Origin: Desulfitobacterium dichloroeliminans LMG P-21439
GTDB taxonomy: Bacteria > Bacillota > Desulfitobacteriia > Desulfitobacteriales > Desulfitobacteriaceae
Length of the DNA: 64,000 nt
NCBI RefSeq assembly: GCF_000243135.2
Contig: NC_019903.1
Span: 3,386,001-3,450,000 of the forward strand
Direction of reading: 5' to 3'
The translations under genes and the position numbers were made by a program. Shown in pieces: positions 61,762-64,000 of the stretch; position 1 is the stretch's first letter; every line of letters begins with the position of its first letter. Below the pieces are notes generated by a model. The model was not told where the DNA came from. It saw only the letters and a program-made list of their open reading frames with translations, and ran no database searches.

Positions 61762-62997
61762 TTACTTACCTCCTTGTAAGCTACCTGTCATGTTTACCTT
61801 TTTTTGCATCGGATTGCTCTTAGGGTCAACCATAAACTTTCGAACTAAGACCGCATACAAAATTACTCCAAATGAGCTAATCCCTACGAATATTAGACCC
61901 TCAAAGATGCTTGGGAAATAGACCCCTTTCGTAGCCCATATATTGGGTATAACGATTGAATCTACACTTTCAGCGAATTCTCCAAGTGTCACTCCTAAGT
62001 GACCAGGAACCAGCGGGAAGGCAAAAGATGAGAAAAGCAACCAAACCCGTTTAAAGAACACGCCAATCACAACTAGAATAGAGGCTAGTAACACAAGTTT
62101 ATGATTAGCACGGTTCTTGGCAAAGACCAAAATCAGGAATGGAATAACTATACCCAAAAGAATTTGCCCCCAGAAGAAAGGTGCCAAAGAACCACTTAAA
62201 AGATTGGACAGGGCGGCTGCTACATTTTCCTCTCCGGGGAAAGCGAAGGTCAGGATTTCGCAACCAACAAAAAATGCATCTACTGCTACAAATACTGCAA
62301 GCAGCCCGGCTAGGCTAGTAAACAATTTTTCTTCCACTTTATACACATCGAATTTCTTCAAGATCCAAAGAACAATGAGAAGAAGAGCTAATCCGGAGTC
62401 TAAAGCAGAGGCTACAAATAAGGGGGCCATTAAGGCACTGTGCCAGGCGACCCGTGCAATCTGCAAGCCAAATATCCACGCCGTAACTGAATGCACAAGT
62501 ATTGCCACAGGCAAGGCAATTCGAGAGATGACCGCAATTTTACCCTCATCAGGATTAGGGCGCGTCATAAAATACAAGTATACGATAGAAACGAATAAGT
62601 ATAATCCAATCACAACCACGTCCCAAATTAAGGGGGAGTTGAACTGCGGAGATAAAATAAGGTTAAGGAATCTTTGAGGTTTTCCAAGATCGATAACGAT
62701 AAACAAGAGGGCTACAATGATGCATACCGTGGAGAGAATTACGGCCGGTATGGCCACTTTTTTAAATGAAGGAATATTAAAAACGGTGGCTGATGAGGAT
62801 ACGATCAATCCTCCCGCAGATAATCCGACAAAAAACATGAAGGCAGTAATATAGAGGCCCCAAGAGACGATATTACGCATGCCTGTTACAATCAGGCCAT
62901 TAGACAACTGGTAGATCCATGCTCCGAAACCAACAAGGGCAAGGAAAGACAAAATCCCGAGCCAAACTGGGTAGTGTCGTTCGGTTTTACTTGTCAT
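61762..62997 (-). CDS. NrfD/PsrC-type membrane anchor
   Basis: 411 aa with about ten transmembrane segments, starting after HYPVWLGILSFLALVGFGAW. The NrfD family pattern is seen in GLYITAFMFFVGLSAGGLIVSS and in the Gly/Pro-rich loops GKPQRFLNLILSPQFNSPLIWD. It exchanges electrons with menaquinone and holds the periplasmic or outer-face subunits. A polysulfide-, tetrathionate- or nitrite-type reductase would be normal with such an anchor. Start ATG 62997 behind GAGGAGG. Confidence 0.92.
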   Translation of the reverse strand: MTSKTERHYPVWLGILSFLALVGFGAWIYQLSNGLIVTGMRNIVSWGLYITAFMFFVGLSAGGLIVSSSATVFNIPSFKKVAIPAVILSTVCIIVALLFIVIDLGKPQRFLNLILSPQFNSPLIWDVVVIGLYLFVSIVYLYFMTRPNPDEGKIAVISRIALPVAILVHSVTAWIFGLQIARVAWHSALMAPLFVASALDSGLALLLIVLWILKKFDVYKVEEKLFTSLAGLLAVFVAVDAFFVGCEILTFAFPGEENVAAALSNLLSGSLAPFFWGQILLGIVIPFLILVFAKNRANHKLVLLASILVVIGVFFKRVWLLFSSFAFPLVPGHLGVTLGEFAESVDSIVIPNIWATKGVYFPSIFEGLIFVGISSFGVILYAVLVRKFMVDPKSNPMQKKVNMTGSLQGGK

Positions 62998-63009
62998 TTT
63001 AATCCTCCT

Positions 63010-63621
63010 CTATTTCAAATAATAGACTTGGGGCTTTGTGCCCATATGTGGAAGTAACTGATAGGAATTTTTTTCTCGAATGAGGTTGGAAACCTCGCTA
63101 TCCGGGTCATCCAAATCACCGAATTTCCGTGCCTTAGCAGGGCAAACCACTACACACATCGGCTCAAGACCCTGATCAGTCCGCTCGCTACACATGGAAC
63201 ATTTCTCTACAACCCCTATCGGTCGGGACGTGGCATCTCCGTAATTAAAATCCGGTTGGCGCACAGGATCCTGCCAATTAAATACTCGAACATTGTAAGG
63301 GCAGGCAGCCATACAATATCGACATCCAATGCACATATCGTAATCAATCAAGACCCTGCCGTCATCACTCTTATAGGTTGCACCTACGGGGCAAACTTTT
63401 AAACAAGCAGGATTTTCACAATGCTGGCAGGCCATAGGTAACCAGTTCTTGGTAAGATTAGGAAACTCCCCTTGAGCACAATCCAGCCCGACTTCTCCTT
63501 CGGTGAGAACCCGATTCCATAACATTCCCATCGGCACATTGTTTTGCGCTTTGCAGGCGACTGAACAAGTATGACACCCAATACAGCGACTCTGGTCGAT
63601 TGTCATTCCCAATTTAGTCAT
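63010..63621 (-). CDS. Four-cluster ferredoxin subunit (PhsB/NrfC-type)
   Basis: 203 aa with four cysteine clusters: CIGCHTCSVACK, CQHCENPACLKVCP, CIGCRYCMAACP, CSMCSERTDQGLEPMCVVVC. It joins catalytic subunit to anchor. Four bases after the catalytic stop, with GAGGAG before ATG 63621. Longer spacing in cluster three to four (FNWQDPVRQPDFNYGDATS) is typical of NrfD-linked, rather than DmsC-linked, subunits. Confidence 0.92.
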   Translation of the reverse strand: MTKLGMTIDQSRCIGCHTCSVACKAQNNVPMGMLWNRVLTEGEVGLDCAQGEFPNLTKNWLPMACQHCENPACLKVCPVGATYKSDDGRVLIDYDMCIGCRYCMAACPYNVRVFNWQDPVRQPDFNYGDATSRPIGVVEKCSMCSERTDQGLEPMCVVVCPAKARKFGDLDDPDSEVSNLIREKNSYQLLPHMGTKPQVYYLK

Positions 63622-63625
63622 ACTA

Positions 63626-64000
63626 TCACTCCTCTACCCTTTTTACTTCTACCAGTGTATCTAACAAAGCAATATGTGGTCCGAAAATTAATTTATTACC
63701 TCTAGGATTGATATTAGGGTTTAATAGTTCCTGTAGATCCCCTTTTTTGAAATAACGGGACCACCAGCCTTCACTTATTTGAACCATCCCTGGACGCATA
63801 TCATTAGCTAACTGGCATCTACATTGGAAACTTCCACGATCGTTAAACACTTCAACAAAATCCTTATCACTTAATCCCCGGGCTTGGGCATCTTTAGGGT
63901 TTATTCTAACCAATGGTTCAGCATTGATTTGCAATAGCCAACGGGCATTAGAATAAGTGGAATGGGCACGGAAACGAGTATGAGGTGTACCTAGTGCTAG
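63626..64000 (-). CDS. Molybdopterin oxidoreductase catalytic subunit, C-terminal part
   Basis: Only the C-terminal 124 codons are in the window; the frame is open to its end. The molydop-binding domain is seen in LGTPHTRFRAHSTYSNARWL (ends 63930 region), EPLVRINPKDAQARGLSDKD and VEVFNDRGSF, and the protein ends VDTLVEVKRVEE-like as LLDTLVEVKRVEE. Family membership is clear, but the substrate and any Tat signal lie outside the window. Confidence 0.88.
   Translation of the reverse strand, partial: LALGTPHTRFRAHSTYSNARWLLQINAEPLVRINPKDAQARGLSDKDFVEVFNDRGSFQCRCQLANDMRPGMVQISEGWWSRYFKKGDLQELLNPNINPRGNKLIFGPHIALLDTLVEVKRVEE

Overview
The window looks like a chromosome segment of an anaerobic, Gram-positive-lineage Clostridia bacterium, most likely Desulfitobacterium or a close relative. 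This is inferred from content: several molybdopterin oxidoreductase operons with TorD chaperones, a corrinoid O-demethylase-type methyltransferase set, T-box and S-box leaders, strong GGAGG ribosome-binding sites and many GTG/TTG starts. No species call can be made from the sequence alone.

Left part (1-10.6 kb): an ATPase activator and its 2-hydroxyacyl-CoA dehydratase/double-cubane-type partner (cut by the window edge); a Tat-exported DmsABC-type operon with its own TorD chaperone; a second, cytoplasmic molybdopterin enzyme with a four-cluster ferredoxin subunit; and a PucR/CdaR-type regulator that overlaps it. Next (10.7-23 kb) come amino-acid and selenium genes. They include DUF1015-serA-serC behind a tandem T-box leader, an HD-domain protein, metA behind a SAM-I riboswitch, exonuclease III, an Xaa-Pro aminopeptidase, and selD-yedF-DUF3343 divergent from a cysteine desulfurase. 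From 23 to 30 kb lie a soluble chemotaxis-type receptor, a methyltransferase I / corrinoid protein / methyltransferase II cluster, UspA, a zinc-ribbon protein with a structured leader, thymidine kinase and PhnA.

From 30.5 to 42.8 kb is an accessory region. A DUF6506 gene is cut by an IS21 remnant, followed by a 22-bp-period repeat array. A compound island then runs up to the 3' end of ssrA (tmRNA, minus strand, 42801-43150). Degenerate copies of the ssrA 3' end at 31748 and 36054 divide it into two modules. Module 1 carries an ImmA-like metallopeptidase, a PD-(D/E)xK + DGQHR protein and a Dam-type methyltransferase. Module 2 carries a 1360-residue STAND-like protein whose architecture resembles animal SAMD9/SAMD9L, plus two decayed large serine recombinases. 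These two modules are the best candidates for undescribed defence systems.

Right part (43.3-64 kb): a GMP synthase with a degenerate amidotransferase domain, an EFR1-type flavodoxin-ferredoxin, a cupin, a helical LEA-like protein, and a TetR-controlled MacB-like efflux system with operators in the promoter. Then come a lipoprotein, glycerol kinase, a short squalene-hopene-cyclase-like protein, a DUF3793 protein, a dead torD, a two-component system with a heme-binding (CxxCH) sensor, and a third molybdopterin operon (TorD, NrfD anchor, ferredoxin, catalytic subunit cut by the window end).
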